Both the position numbers and the translations under genes were made by a program. From contig NC_085136.1 of NCBI RefSeq assembly GCF_035046485.1, positions 81,671,734-81,735,733 on the forward strand: a stretch of 64,000 nucleotides of DNA, written 5' to 3'. This DNA is from Aedes albopictus (taxonomy: Eukaryota; Arthropoda; Insecta; Diptera; Culicidae). The notes under the pieces were generated by a model. The model had not been told where the DNA came from, did no database searches, and worked only from the letters and a program-made list of their open reading frames with translations. The number at the start of each line of letters is the position of its first letter. Position 1 is the first letter of the stretch. Positions 13,300-23,579 of the stretch are shown here, piece after piece.

Positions 13300-13459
13300 T
13301 TTATGAAAAATATATATTTTTACGGTACATTAACATATGATTATATACTACGCATAATAAGTTTCCTTTATTTAAGTTGTTTTCGAAATTTTTTATACAA
13401 ATTTTTAACACAACAGTTCTATCTTTCTATCTATTTGAAATTACATGCGCATTGCTTAC

Positions 13460-13860
13460 TTTAAAGCGTTTATCGGTGTATGGAGATTTCTGTCTCAATT
13501 TACAAAAATAATTCCAATTCATAAAAACACGCTTCATTAAGAGATTCAAGGCCAGATTTGGAATCGACTATGATCGATTTACCGAAAATAAGTGGCCATT
13601 TATTGAAAATATAGTCAGAACGTTGATGTAGAGCAGATTGTTTATGGGACATGTTTCTGCAATGGAATTACATACGTTTAGGCGTTTATTGGTGTAATCC
13701 TGTTCCAATTTACAGAATTGATTCCATTTCGTCAAGCTACGCTTTGTTAAGAGGTTCAAAACCAGATTTAGATTCTATTATGATTGCTTTACCAAGAACA
13801 AGTGGCAATGCATTGGAAAAGACAATCAAACCTTTGGCTCTGCTTGATCCAGACAACATT
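13460..13860. repeat. Two tandem copies of a roughly 210-bp unit
   Basis: A unit containing CAATTTACA, ATTCCAATT or ATTCCATTT, AAGAGATTCAAGGCCAGATTT and ACTATGATCGATTTACC occurs at about 13470 and again at about 13685. A third related copy lies at 39710-39820, so the unit is dispersed as well as tandem. Short ORFs across it are not conserved between copies. Confidence 0.6.
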
Positions 13861-13899
13861 GAGATTTGTAAGAAAAACCTACAAATGTTATTTTAAAAA

Positions 13900-14800
13900 G
13901 CTGTGAGCATTCGAAAGCGCCTAAATATATGCAAGTTCTAATCAACATAACAATTTAACACCCCAAGTTTCCCATGCAAACGTTGGTCATAAACTGTGAA
14001 GCCCCGTTCCAATATTTTTCAAAAATCCCTTCACTATGGCACTTCTAGGGTCCCAAACCCCTGTTCTTTTTTTAACCCATAACACAAACTAGTGTTGAAA
14101 AAATGATCGATGGGAAGTCTGCTCGCTTGTATGATGACTGTTTCTCTGTATCACTTTTTTTTAATAATCGATGAAATAATCGAAACAAATAATCGATTAT
14201 CGGAATAATCGAGTAAGGCGCTACTCGATTAAAATTTAATCGATTAATTGAACGATTAATCGATTAGTTGGGATAATCGATTAATTTGCGACATCACTAG
14301 TTACTACACGGATTAATGCAAAAATTCCTTCAAATCTTTCTCTTTACATTTTCTCAACAATTCCACCAGAATTTCTCCAGGGATACCTTTATAAACTTTC
14401 AGGAATTCATTAACGAACTTTTTTGAAATATTTCCTATAAATTTCTACAAAAAATCATGGAGCAGTATTTTCTAAAAAAACGCCTTGACATTCTTTCTGA
14501 AATACTTTCAGTTGATTATTGTTCACGATGTTTATTAAGAAATTTGTCAAGAATTTTCACTTAACACATTTCAAGGTTTTCTTTTCGGAACTGAGCCAAG
14601 GCTTGTTCAGATGTCAGGAATTCTTCCAGGAATTTGTTTAGAAAATTATCCTTCTTTTCTACAAGAATTCGATTAGAAATTTCTTCAGAAACCCACCTAG
14701 ATATTTCCTCAGGAATATTTACTGAAAAGTTATTGTCCAGACCGAACAAGAAAATATAATACAAGTAATGTTTCAAGAGGGCAATTCTGAGATCCTCTGA
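13900..14800. other. Intergenic DNA with an ATCGATTA-rich patch
   Basis: Bases 14160-14290 hold many overlapping copies of AATCGATTA. From about 14320 to 14720 the sequence again shows diverged GGAATTC/TTCCTCAGGAAT-type repeat. No gene is supported. Confidence 0.4.
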
Positions 14801-14821
14801 AGCTTACTTACCTTACCGATC

Positions 14822-14933
14822 AGGTGGCCTCTGCTGTACATAGTAGCCGCCTCCATTCCACTCGGTCCATGGCTGTTTGTCTCCAGTTCCGCACTCTGCG
14901 TAGGGTCCGCAGATCGTCCTCCATTTGGTCGAC
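14822..14933 (-). pseudogene. 3' end of a non-LTR retrotransposon ORF, distal piece
   Basis: Read on the minus strand, this piece continues the peptide that breaks off at 15343: Asp-Gln-Met-Glu-Asp-Asp-Leu-Arg-Thr-Leu-Arg-Arg-Val, then Asn-Trp-Arg-Gln-Thr-Ala-Met-Asp-Arg, then Trp-Arg-Arg-Leu. This matches the usual C-terminal tail after RxRWVDQ in one group of insect LINEs. It is separated from its upstream part by the MITE at 14934-15334. Confidence 0.7.
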
Positions 14934-15334
14934 AGGAATGGGAACACTCACTTGGAAAGTGTTACACTCACTTGCTATTTTCTCATCTCAGAAGCATGCT
15001 ATCAAAAACAGTGCATGGAGCACTTTTACCTTGTGGTTTTATTTCAAACTTTCCCAAATAAAGTAAGGGTCGCACAAGCATACCAAAGTCGTGACAGAGC
15101 GTTGAAGGCAACTCTCCACGAGGTGAGTGTAATTTGCATTCACCTCGCGGAGACTCGTCTTCATAGCCCTCTCACGACTTTGGTATGCGTGTACGATCCT
15201 TGATGTGTTCGGCAAAGTTTTAGATAAAACCACAAGGTAAAAGTGCTCCATACACTGTTTTTTGATAGCACGTTTCTGAACTGAGAAAATACCAAGTGAA
15301 TGTAACTCTTTCCAAGTGAGTGTTCCCATCCCTG
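14934..15334. mobile_element. hAT-like foldback MITE inside a LINE relic
   Basis: The 401-bp element is an imperfect palindrome. The left end AGGAATGGGAACACTCAC mirrors the right end, which in reverse complement reads CAGGGATGGGAACACTCAC. It is flanked by the perfect 8-bp duplication TGGTCGAC (14926-14933 and 15335-15342). Removing the element and one duplicate restores the LINE reading frame across Trp-Val-Asp-Gln. An 8-bp duplication and a CAGGGATGG-like terminus fit the hAT superfamily. The interior has no transposase. Confidence 0.85.
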
Positions 15335-15342
15335 TGGTCGAC

Positions 15343-15510
15343 CCACCTAGCTCGCTGCGCTCCACGTCTTCTTCTACCGGTCGGATGATTCTCGAGAACC
15401 ATTTTAGTCGGGTTGCTATCCGACATCCTGATGACGTGACCCGCCCACCGTAGCCTCCCGATTTTCGCGGTATGGATGAGCAGATCGTAGTTCATTCGGG
15501 CTGCAAAACG
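15343..15510 (-). pseudogene. Non-LTR retrotransposon ORF fragment (C-terminal region)
   Basis: The minus-strand translation contains LRWAGHVIRMSDSNPTKMV followed by a basic GRRRRGAQRARWVD stretch. This is the characteristic segment downstream of the reverse transcriptase in many insect LINEs. Upstream of about 15510 the frame loses recognisable similarity. Together with 14822-14933 it forms a dead 5'-truncated copy. The LINE relic at 56.9-59.6 kb may belong to the same or a related family. Confidence 0.7.
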
Positions 15511-15880
15511 GTGAGTCGATAAGGAGAGCGTCCAACATAGCTCTGGTCCTTACAAGTTCCTACCCCATGCTTCCACGGGTCAAGCGATGACAAAGACCGC
15601 CAGTTAAGAGTTGTGTGCTTAGCCTGGGCACTGTTGTCCTTCTGACTTCAGCTAGATTGAGGAGGTACGACCCGAGCGTCTGTTCACCAAGAAGGTGCGG
15701 CTCAAACAGCGTCTGTTCTGGCATCCAGCGGCTGAGTAAGAAACGCTGCACCACGCCCAGCTAGATCCAAGGTGGTAGCCCCATCAGTGTGGTCGTCCTA
15801 GTGTTGGTTGGGACGTTAAACAGAACTGGCGTAGGCCCAATAAGCCACCCATAAAAATCCCCATTGCGAATAACATAGGA
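15511..15880. repeat. Unassigned retroelement-like flank
   Basis: This GC-richer stretch adjoins the LINE relic and differs in composition from the AT-rich surroundings. It may be an untranslated region of a retroelement, but no conserved protein segment is readable. Confidence 0.3.
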
Positions 15881-17030
15881 GAAAATACGACTCGATACAA
15901 TCGGAAAAGCCTCTGAAGTTACCTAAAATCCTTTGAAACCTCCAGAAACGTCTTGAAACCCCTTGAAACGTTTTGAAACGCCTTTGAAACCCCCATGAAA
16001 TCTGCGTGGAATACACCTTAGGATCTGAAACCCCCTCAAAACTGTCTGCAACCAGTGAAACGCATTGCAACGCCTTGAAACAACCTGAAACGCAATAAAT
16101 CTTTCAAGAAACCTTCGTAAAAATTCACAAGAGAGCCCATGAAGCCCCCTAAAAGCCCCCATAAACCTCCTGAAACTTCCTGATCGCATTGAAACGCTTT
16201 GAATTGTTTTAAAACGATTTATAACGCCTCTGAAAACCCCATGAAATTCACCTGAAAACCTGTGAAACCACCTGAAACGCCTTGAAACGCTTTAAAATGC
16301 CTTGAAATCTCAATGAAGCTTGGGTGAAATTCAACTGAGAGATTCTGAAGCACCCTAAAATACCACTGAGTGCTTCAGAAACGCATTGAAACGCGTTGAA
16401 ACGATTTGTAACGTCTTTGACACCACAATGAATTCTCCGTGAAATTCTCCCAAGCGCCTCTGAAGCCCCCTAAAACCACTCTAAAACCTTCTGAAACGCC
16501 CGGAAATACCTAGAAACACCTTGAAAAGCTTTGAAACTCCTCTTAAACTCATGAAACCTCTGTGACATTCTCCTGAGAGCCATTGAAGTCCCATAAACCC
16601 CCTACACCTTTTGAAACGCCCTAACGCATCGGAATGTCTTGAAACTCTTCGGAGTGCCTCTGAAACCCCAACGAAATTCCCGCAAAATTTACCGAGATCA
16701 TCTGAAGCTCCCTAAGACCTCCCTGAAACCTCCTGAAATTTCCTGAAACACCTTAAAACGCCATGAAATGCTTTAAAACGCCCCTGAAACTGTCATGAAA
16801 CTTCAACGAAATCTTCTCAAATGTTCTGAAATGTATTGAAACGCCTTGAAAAGCTATGACACGTCTCTGAAGGTTCCTTGAGAGGCACTGAAACGCTGCT
16901 CCCAGAAACCTCCGTGATACTCAACTGCGAGCCTTTTAAGCCCCCTAAATTCTCTCTGAAAGCACCTGAAACGCCTCTGAAACCCCCATGAAATCTATGT
17001 GAAACTCACCTGTAATTTGAAGACCTTGAG
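15881..17030. repeat. Degenerate CTGAAACGCCTTGAAAC array
   Basis: About 1.1 kb of diverged short units built from CCTTGAAACGC, CTGAAACCCCC and ATGAAATTC. The same theme in reverse orientation (GGGGTTTCAGGGGCGTTTC) occupies about 29790-30370, and further direct-orientation patches occur at 30780-31100. Short ORFs here are repeat by-products. Confidence 0.8.
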
Positions 17031-17700
17031 TAACCAGCTTTCATTGTCCATGACAGCACTGCATTAAAACGCTGCTTTGGTAATGTTTGCTTAACCTTCT
17101 CCGTGCATTAGCTGGATCGCACCTCATTGACATAGAGAACTTCTTGGAGTCTTGAATCAGCTATTAAACTGTGTGATGATATTGTTTTTGGTTTGGTTTT
17201 TATTTCTGTGTATTTTAACTAAAGCTAATTCTACACTTGTTTTTGGGTTTTGTAAAATAAATCTTTAAGATCCGCAAAACCTACACTCCAATTGATACCA
17301 ATGTAGACTCATTAAATCTTCGATCTCAGTATTTGGAACTCCACTCATTTGCATATCTGAATTGGAAATAAGTTCTTAGGATCAAACAAACGTGTATTAA
17401 ACCGCCATGAATGGTTGATCTCTTTAACCCCTTGGAGCCGGAGGGGTCATATATGACCCCAACATAGAATCGGCTGTACAAATTCACCCATTCGATAAAA
17501 TAGAATAATGTCTTCGGCAAAATTGCTGCTATTTTAGTCCTCTATTAGGGAAAATTGTATTTGCTGCTTCATTGACAAACTAGAACATCATGAAAACCAT
17601 GGAATTTGGAAAATTAAATAATTGACATACTAGTTGATCTAAAAGCCCACATCCAAGTGGGATACGCTTATATGTATTCATTTAACCTTTGTCAAAAATA
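17031..17700. other. Unassigned spacer
   Basis: A TTTTTATTTCTGTGTATTTTAACTAAAGCTAATTCTACAC motif near 17195 recurs in similar form near 31850, so part of this spacer is dispersed repeat. Near 17440 a GGGGTCATATATGACCCC palindrome occurs. No gene is supported. Confidence 0.35.
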
Positions 17701-19140
17701 TCAAAAGGTATTTTATATTCTGGGATGTTCAAGGTGTTCCAAACTATCCTATAGTGAAGTCCTTCAAATCTACAAGAATAATGTGATTAGCATTGCATGA
17801 CCAACTGGGGTCCGTGAAGCTCTTGACATCTACAGTGTCATATATAGACACTATAGGGATATTCCAGGTAAGCCAAACTACCTTGGAGTTCAGAACCTCA
17901 GGTCTACACTCGTAACAAGAGCCATATCTGTATTACTGAGTAATGTTGCATAACCAACCACAGATACTGGAGTAATCTGGAGTCTACTAGCTTATTACAA
18001 TCCTTTGGGATATTCAGGATATTCAAACTGTTCTATAATAAAGCCCTTAATATCTACAAGAACAATTTTATGTATTTTCGCCATAAATAATAGTGTTGCA
18101 TAATCTGCTGGGATCCGCGGAGCTCTTGAAATCTCAAATGTCATTTAGAGACACTACAGGGATATTCCAGGTCAGCCAAGCTACCTTGGAGTTCAGGACC
18201 TTAGCTCTGCACTCGTAACAACAGCCATATCTGCTATACTGCTATATTTTGTGGAGCCTCGTAGCCGTGCGGTTAGGGTTCCCAAGCTTATAACCGCACC
18301 ATGCTATGGGGTGAGGGTTCGATTCCCGCTGCGGGCGTTGAAACTTTTCGTGAGAATAGTTTCTTCCCCGTTTCCACTGGTGCATGCTCCGTTGTCCGTT
18401 GTCTAATGTTAAGTTCAAAATAGTTTGTACAGCCGAAAGCTGAAGACGTCTTTTATACTGATAACGTTGCAGATTTATCCGTCGCTACTGGACCAATCTG
18501 AACTCTACTTGCTTTTTATAAACCTTTGGGACATTCAGGGCTGTCCAAACTGTTCTATAATGAAGTCCTTCAAACCTACAAGAAAAACTTCACGTGTTTT
18601 CACCATAAATAATAGCATAGCATAATTTGCTGAGATCCGTGAAGCTCTTGAAACCTCAAATGTCATTTTGAGACACTTTGGGAATGTTCCAGGTCAGCCA
18701 AACTATCGTAGAGTTCAGAACTCCGGTTCTACACTCGTAACATCAGCTATATCTGACATACGGAGTAACGGTTTATAATCAATCGCGGTGACTGGACCAA
18801 CCTGAAGTCTACTATATATTATTATGAGCCTTTGGGACATTGAGTGTCGTCCAAACTGTCCTATAGTTAAGCTCTTGATAGTTACAGTAGTTATTCTCAT
18901 AATAAACATTAAACTGTAATATGTGATCGCCCTGGCATATCATGAGTCATTTCAAGATAGTTTTGAGGTATTCCAGATTAACAACACTACTCCGCAGACC
19001 ATAGCTTCAGGTCTACACTTGCGATAATAGCTTTTGCCACTACGTTAAGTTATAATCCACTGTACTTACCAAAGTATTTGGAGGAACAATAAGCGTTGTT
19101 ATATATTTTTGGGATATTATGGGTTACCTTAATGTTAAGA
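17700..19140. repeat. Four diverged tandem copies of a roughly 300-bp unit
   Basis: The segment GGATATTCCAGGTAAGCCAA...TTGGAGTTCAG recurs at about 17858, 18160, 18683 and 18965. Each copy is followed by ACTCGTAACA and a CATATCTG segment. Allowing for the SINE in the second copy, the spacing is close to 300 bp. The copies are diverged and non-coding. Confidence 0.75.
18242..18453 (+). mobile_element. tRNA-derived SINE with 7-bp target-site duplication
   Basis: The 212-bp insert begins with a tRNA-like head containing an A-box-like TAGCCGTGCGGTTAGG and a B-box GGTTCGATTCC. It ends in a tail with GTTGTCCGTTGTCTAATG and CAGCCGAAAGCTGAAGACG. It is bounded by TATACTG at 18235-18241 and 18454-18460. 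Removing it rejoins the roughly 300-bp tandem unit, which confirms the edges. I recognise the family as a common Aedes tRNA-like SINE but cannot give its published name with certainty. Confidence 0.85.
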
Positions 19141-20480
19141 AGCTTAGTTGATAAAAAAAAAACATTGTGACATGAGGCGATTTCGTTTTAGCTTTATATT
19201 ATGAAAGAAGTTTCCGTTACACCCGTAGACTTTAGGATCTATAATAGGGTGGCCCACACTTACATGAAAATCAAAAATTTCGAAAAATACCAAGTCTTAC
19301 CTCCTAAATCAGTTGTTTTGGACTCCCAGAAGCTACGTTCAAAATTTGAGTCAAATTGATTAAGCCTAAGGGGGCGCTCAAAACGCTTGGAGTTTGTATG
19401 GGAAAACTTGGCCAAATGTATGCAGAAATTTGAAGTTTTCGAATTTTGCCGCTAGGTGGCGCTGTAAGCGTTCAATAAATAAACCCTTTGGTATTATTGT
19501 AGGTGACTATATGCCAAACAACTTTGTCGAAGACCGCGAAGTGATCCGACGGCTGTGAAAAAAGTTATACCCTAGGCAAAGTGAGGCAAAGTATTGAGAT
19601 TTCATTATTGATATTATTCCTTTACATGTATTGGAAAAACAACAATAAAGTTTATCCTCACTTTACCTATGGTATAACTTTTTTCACAGACGATGGGTCA
19701 CTTTGCGGTCTTGGACAAAGTTGTTTGGCATATAGTCACCTACAATAATACCAAAGGGTTTACTTATTGAACGCTTACAGCGCCACCTAGCGGCAAAATT
19801 CAAAAACTTAAAATATCTGCATACATTTGGCCAAGTTTTCCCATACAAACTTCAAGCGTTTTGAGCGCCCCCTTAGGCTCAACCGATTTTGCTCAAATTT
19901 TGAACGTAGCTTCTGGGAGTCCAAAACAACTGATTTTGGAGGTAAGACTTGGCATTTTTCGAAATTTTTGTTTTTCATATAAGTGTGGGCCACCTTAATC
20001 TATACTCAAGAACAGTTTGGATGACCTAGGATATCCCGACTGATATTATACTGTCTATTGAGCTTTCAGAAGACTTACTGGACATGATAGATTACAAATC
20101 GTAGCTTTATATACTGAAAGAAGTTACCGTTACACCCGTAGACTTTAGGATCTAAACTCAAGAACAGTTTGGATGACCTAGGATACCCCGACTGATATGA
20201 TACTGTCTATTGAACTTTGAAAAGACTCACTGGACATGGTAGATTACAAATCGTAGCCTTGTATAATGAAAGAAATTACCATTACACCCGTAGATTTTAG
20301 GATCTAAACTCAAGAACAGTTTGGATGACGTAGGATATCGCTACTGATCTTATACTGTCTATTGAACTTTCAGAAGTCTTATATACTGAAAGAAGTTACT
20401 GTTACACCCGTGGACTTTAGGATCTAAACTCAAAAATAGTTTGGATGACCTAAGATATCCAGAAAAAATATTCTACATGA
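19141..20480. repeat. 152-bp tandem repeat interrupted by a foldback element
   Basis: The unit CTCAAGAACAGTTTGGATGA...TTAGGATCTAAA starts at about 20005, 20157, 20309 and 20429. That is two full 152-bp periods and one shortened to 120 bp by an internal deletion. The part before the foldback element (19195-19243) is the end of a preceding unit. Confidence 0.85.
19244..19997. mobile_element. 754-bp foldback element with 7-bp target-site duplication
   Basis: The two arms of about 330 bp are inverted copies, beginning GGGTGGCCCACACT on the left and ending AGTGTGGGCCACC on the right, around a short unpaired centre near 19600-19640. The direct repeat ATCTATA flanks it (19237-19243 and 19998-20004). 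Excising the element restores the 152-bp tandem unit. It has no coding capacity, and if transcribed it would fold into a long hairpin. Confidence 0.9.
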
Positions 20481-21066
20481 TATTTTATCCTTTTTATTCT
20501 GTTGAGCACGATAACACCAGAAAAACGTAGAAAAAGTTCCATAATAACGCTTGGAAAAAATCCGGCTTCAAAGGGTTAATCGTTCTAGTAAACCTCTGAT
20601 TATTTGACGTTCTCAGAGTTATCATAATTTCTTGAAAAATTGAAATACCCATCAATGTCAATAGCGAAAGCAAGCAACTCATTTTTTTTCGGATATTCAG
20701 AAACTTCATAGAAACATAGATCCTGCAAAGCGCCTTACATTCAATCACAAGTGCGGTGGGTGTCGTTTCTCGCATTTTCAGTGTCACAAACCAACCACGC
20801 ATTCACTCGCACAGAAAACACATCACAGGCAGAGCACGAAAAGAGTGTAGTTGTGCATCGGCATCAAGTGACCGAGAAGGAAGGTAGATCAACAGGAACA
20901 GAATCAGCAGTTTAGAAGACGCACGCAGTGTTTGGATATCTTAGACACTCAACAACAGACAGGGAAGTTTTCAGTACACCCAAGTAAAGGAAAACACAGT
21001 AATGAGGGAGTGAGTGAGTGAGTGAAAGGAAAGGTGTAAAGGTGCGATAGTGGAAACTCAACTCAC
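20481..21066 (-). other. Intron or 3' flank of the CUB/lectin gene
   Basis: The donor after 21067 opens this stretch on the minus strand. No convincing continuation exon was found. A weak acceptor-like CGCTTTGCAG near 20727-20736 (minus) would add only a few residues before a stop, so I do not call it. Confidence 0.4.
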
Positions 21067-21515
21067 CGTTTTCCATGGCAACTTTGGCCTTGTAGCCGCC
21101 GTAGTGGTTGGAGTAGTCGGACACGAACCGCAACGCCAGCAGCGGTCCCTTGGTCGTGTGCCGGAGCAGTTTGAGCTTGGAGCTCCAGTCGCCGCAGACT
21201 TTGCGCGGGACACGGCCGGTGTAGAGATCCGGCGGTGGAAGCCGTGGGTTGTAGCTGGGATCCTCCGGCTGGAGGATGAGGTTTGGGGTTTTGCTGGTGA
21301 AGGTCGACATCAGGCGATCGGCTAGGTCGAGCTTGGAGGGCAGAAAGCTTGATTTGCGGCGGCGTACGTAGTTGTAGCGACTTGTGCTGTGCCGCGGATT
21401 GCGCGTCTGGAAGAGCGGCGGTACTCCGCCGAAGGCAAAGCGGGAAGGTTGCTTGATGTAGGCGGCGGACATGTTGGCCGGTGGCTCCAGGATCTGGAGA
21501 TAGTCGTAAGTGCAC
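21067..21515 (-). CDS. CUB/C-type lectin protein, exon with C-terminal CUB domain (second part)
   Basis: This exon begins after the acceptor CTCTCCATCCCCAG and ends at the donor ACG/GTGAGT; it is 449 bases long. Two bases left over from the previous exon complete its first codon (CT+G, Leu). The peptide continues the CUB domain: CTYDYLQIL early on, a long basic insert rich in Arg, Ser and Pro, then VCGDWSSKLKL and a closing LRFVSDYSNHYGGYKAKV, which is the typical end of a CUB fold. The roughly 80-residue insert between the two halves is unusual for a CUB domain. One base (G) is left over, so at least one further exon lies downstream and was not found. Confidence 0.85.
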
Positions 21516-21581
21516 CTGGGGATGGAGAGAGTGAATAAATAAGTCAAAGTTTGAATTGAGAGGGATTCGTCGAAAACCTAC

Positions 21582-21780
21582 AGTGGTTCATTTTCAAGAA
21601 CTAGTTCCTCGAAGTCTACCACTATCCGATAGCCGGGAGGGGCAGTGATCATTGTCAGGCAGTTTACGTTGTCCGGATAAGGCCTCGGAAACCCCGGACT
21701 CCAGATGGTTGCCTTTGGGCGATCCATCGTCAGGGAGATCGTTTTGTTGCAATCGTCGTGCCAGGTCTTCTCTAGTGGCT
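21582..21780 (-). CDS. CUB/C-type lectin protein, exon with first half of the C-terminal CUB domain
   Basis: The 199-base exon lies between the acceptor TTTCCAACAG and the donor CACT/GTAGGT. It joins the lectin exon in phase (G+AG, Glu) and the next exon in phase (CT+G, Leu). The peptide contains WHDDCNKTISL, then WSPGFPRPYPDNVNC, the hallmark start of CUB domains (P-G-x-P-x-x-Y-x-x-N-x-x-C), then PPGYRIVVDFEELVLENE. CUB domains mediate protein-protein contacts and often bind calcium. The Cys spacing is normal. The adjoining intron is only 66 bases. Confidence 0.92.
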
Positions 21781-21839
21781 CTGTTGGAAACATGGAAATG
21801 AGATGGGCTTGGAGGAGTCTTAATACGTGGAGTACAAAC

Positions 21840-22052
21840 CTTCAACAGCTAGCCTCTCACAGAGAAAAAAGTTCCGCGTATCGCAGTCCCGATCGTTCCA
21901 CATGTACGACTGTGCCAGAGGACTTACGCTCGATGAAATCCCCGGAGGCGTCTGGAACTGGCGTCGAATCTCCACACAGTCCTGTCCGCTCAAGCCGTCA
22001 TCGTTCGGTTGTCGATTGTAGTTCTCCTGCTGGATCCAACCGGGAAACCAAT
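21840..22052 (-). CDS. CUB/C-type lectin protein, exon with second half of the C-type lectin domain
   Basis: The 213-base exon follows the acceptor TTATTTTTCAG and ends at the donor GAAG/GTTTGT, joining its neighbours in phase on both sides. It completes the lectin fold begun in the previous exon: NWFPGWIQQENYNRQPNDDG, then GQDCVEI, then MWNDRDCDTRNFFLCER. Gln-Pro-Asn occupies the position where mannose-type lectins have Glu-Pro-Asn and galactose-type lectins Gln-Pro-Asp. Trp-Asn-Asp, the second part of the calcium/sugar site, is intact, and the two final cysteines are present. Calcium binding is therefore likely. Sugar preference cannot be predicted from the hybrid motif. Confidence 0.92.
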
Positions 22053-22112
22053 CTGAAAAATAACGAAGCTAGTTAGTGAGAAGCTCCCATCCCCACCAGA
22101 CAAGGATCTTAC

Positions 22113-23300
22113 TGGAATACGTAAAGGGCAGATTGTCGCTCCACCGGAAGTCTCCTTCCAGCATCCTATCCGATGCCCCAATCCAGTAGGCATTTCCGTC
22201 CCGGTAGCCAGGACTTTTGAGCAAAAGCTGATCGACCAGTTTCTGGTCCGCGACCGATCGAATCGAGGCCAGATGACCTCCCTGGTGGTTGCACTCCCGT
22301 TCGGCCTCCATCCAGCTGAGCCTTTCGGCCTCAAACGGGGCGATACAGAACTGATTACTTGCGATCCATCCGAAGGCACATTGTGAAATGACATTCTCGA
22401 TCGGATGCGAACTGTATTCGATGAGTAGCGATGGCACTGATTTCCTAATACTGCTACTACTACTACTGCTTTCGTTTGTCTCTGCTACGGCTTCCAAGGC
22501 CGCCAGCAGTGGGTTCTTGTTGACTTGAATCACTATGCTATTATCACTGGATAGCAACGTATACTCCGCTGCTCTACTGTAGCTATCTACGCATTGTACC
22601 CACCGATTTTGCGGCAGTTCAAAGACTTCAACACGAAGTCCTCCGAAGCACTGGGGCGTTAATCCTCCGCCCTGAATCGCACCCAAATCTACCTGCTCCC
22701 TAACCACCACACTAGAATTGACAGACTCCCCTGCACCATTAGTCACCAGTCGTAGCCGCACCCGGTTCCCGTACGGCAGATGTATCTTGAAGCGGCAGTC
22801 CAGACCTCGCAAAGGCCTCAGTAGCACCGAACTGTTCCTATCACTTAGCGTTACATTGTAACAGTAATCCACTAGTCTAAAGTTAAAACTAAACACCGCC
22901 CGATTGTGCACCGCCAGGCTGGTGTTGCGATGCCTCTGAAAGTAGAACGTCCGTTCGTGTTTGGGCAGTTCTTCGAGTTTCCCGCACAAAACTCCCGGCT
23001 GCATGTCAAAGCGGCGTTCGCCGTTAACCGCACCTTCACTACCACCACCACCAAACCATCCATCTGCACTACCGCCAGAGATGGAGTCACTAAATTTGAG
23101 ATAGCCACCGTCGGTACGGCAGGGTATATTGAGCCTCGTTAGTTGTACCACCAGTCCCGGTGGCAATTGCTGTTGTTGCTGTTGCTGCTGCTGCAGGTCC
23201 TCCAATCGCGAGGGGAAGCCTATTCTACAGTCGTCGTACTCCGCAGGCAGCTTTCCGGAGTCAAGAGATCCCGAGGTTTCCTTAAGTAGTAAGTTACATT
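22113..23300 (-). CDS. CUB/C-type lectin protein, large central exon (CUB-like regions and start of the lectin domain)
   Basis: This 1188-base exon lies between the acceptor TTTTCCTGCACAG and the donor TTCCA/GTAAGA. It carries most of the readable protein. It starts CNLLLKETSGSLD, then YDDCRIGFPSR, a run of nine Gln, and two regions of CUB-like pattern: roughly LPPGLVVQLTRLNIPC to FNFRLVDYC, and DCRFKIHLPYGNRVRLRL to DNSIVIQVNK. A Ser-rich linker follows. The C-type lectin domain then opens with CAFGWIASNQFC, SWMEAERECNHQGGHLASI and YWIGASD, and the donor interrupts it at FTYS. Several Asn-x-Ser/Thr sites suit an extracellular protein. I could not identify the orthologue; a Drosophila CUB plus lectin gene is likely to exist. 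The reading frame is open throughout with no sign of decay. Confidence 0.92.
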
Positions 23301-23511
23301 CTGTGCAGGAAAAGATTAAGATTAAGACGTTTTAAAGAATGATCGAAAGCTGGTTGAAAACTGGATGTAGTGTTTCGACGAACACTTTGGAACTGACAAG
23401 TGCTCAACTACTCCAATATATTTCAAGGAATCAAGTAACCTCAATTCAATGTTAGACCACGTCCAATGGTAATGTAATACCCATTCCCCACTTAATGCCA
23501 TCGATACTCAC

Positions 23512-23579
23512 CTTTTAAAAGCACCATTGTGTAAATCAGTTCGTTAACAATATGGCTGGTCATTGTACGATATAATATC
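23512..23579 (-). CDS. CUB/C-type lectin protein, 68-base microexon
   Basis: This short exon was found by phase. The upstream exon leaves two bases and the downstream exon needs one, so they cannot be joined directly. Between the acceptor TTTTGCAG and the donor TAAAAG/GTGAGT, 68 bases fit exactly (AG+G, Arg; then 22 codons; G+AA, Glu). They encode ILYRTMTSHIVNELIYTMVLLK, a mildly hydrophobic segment. Both splice sites are strong. It could be a skipped or alternative exon only if other exons compensate for the phase, because skipping it breaks the frame. A cDNA would settle this. Confidence 0.8.

Noticed and set aside
20494..20802. 102-codon minus-strand ORF as the next exon of the lectin gene
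   Set aside because: No acceptor with the required phase precedes it, and the peptide shows no CUB or membrane-anchor features that would support it.
21063..21515. Alternative 150-codon frame over the CUB exon
   Set aside because: It is a shadow of the true exon frame, which joins its neighbours in phase and carries the CUB pattern.
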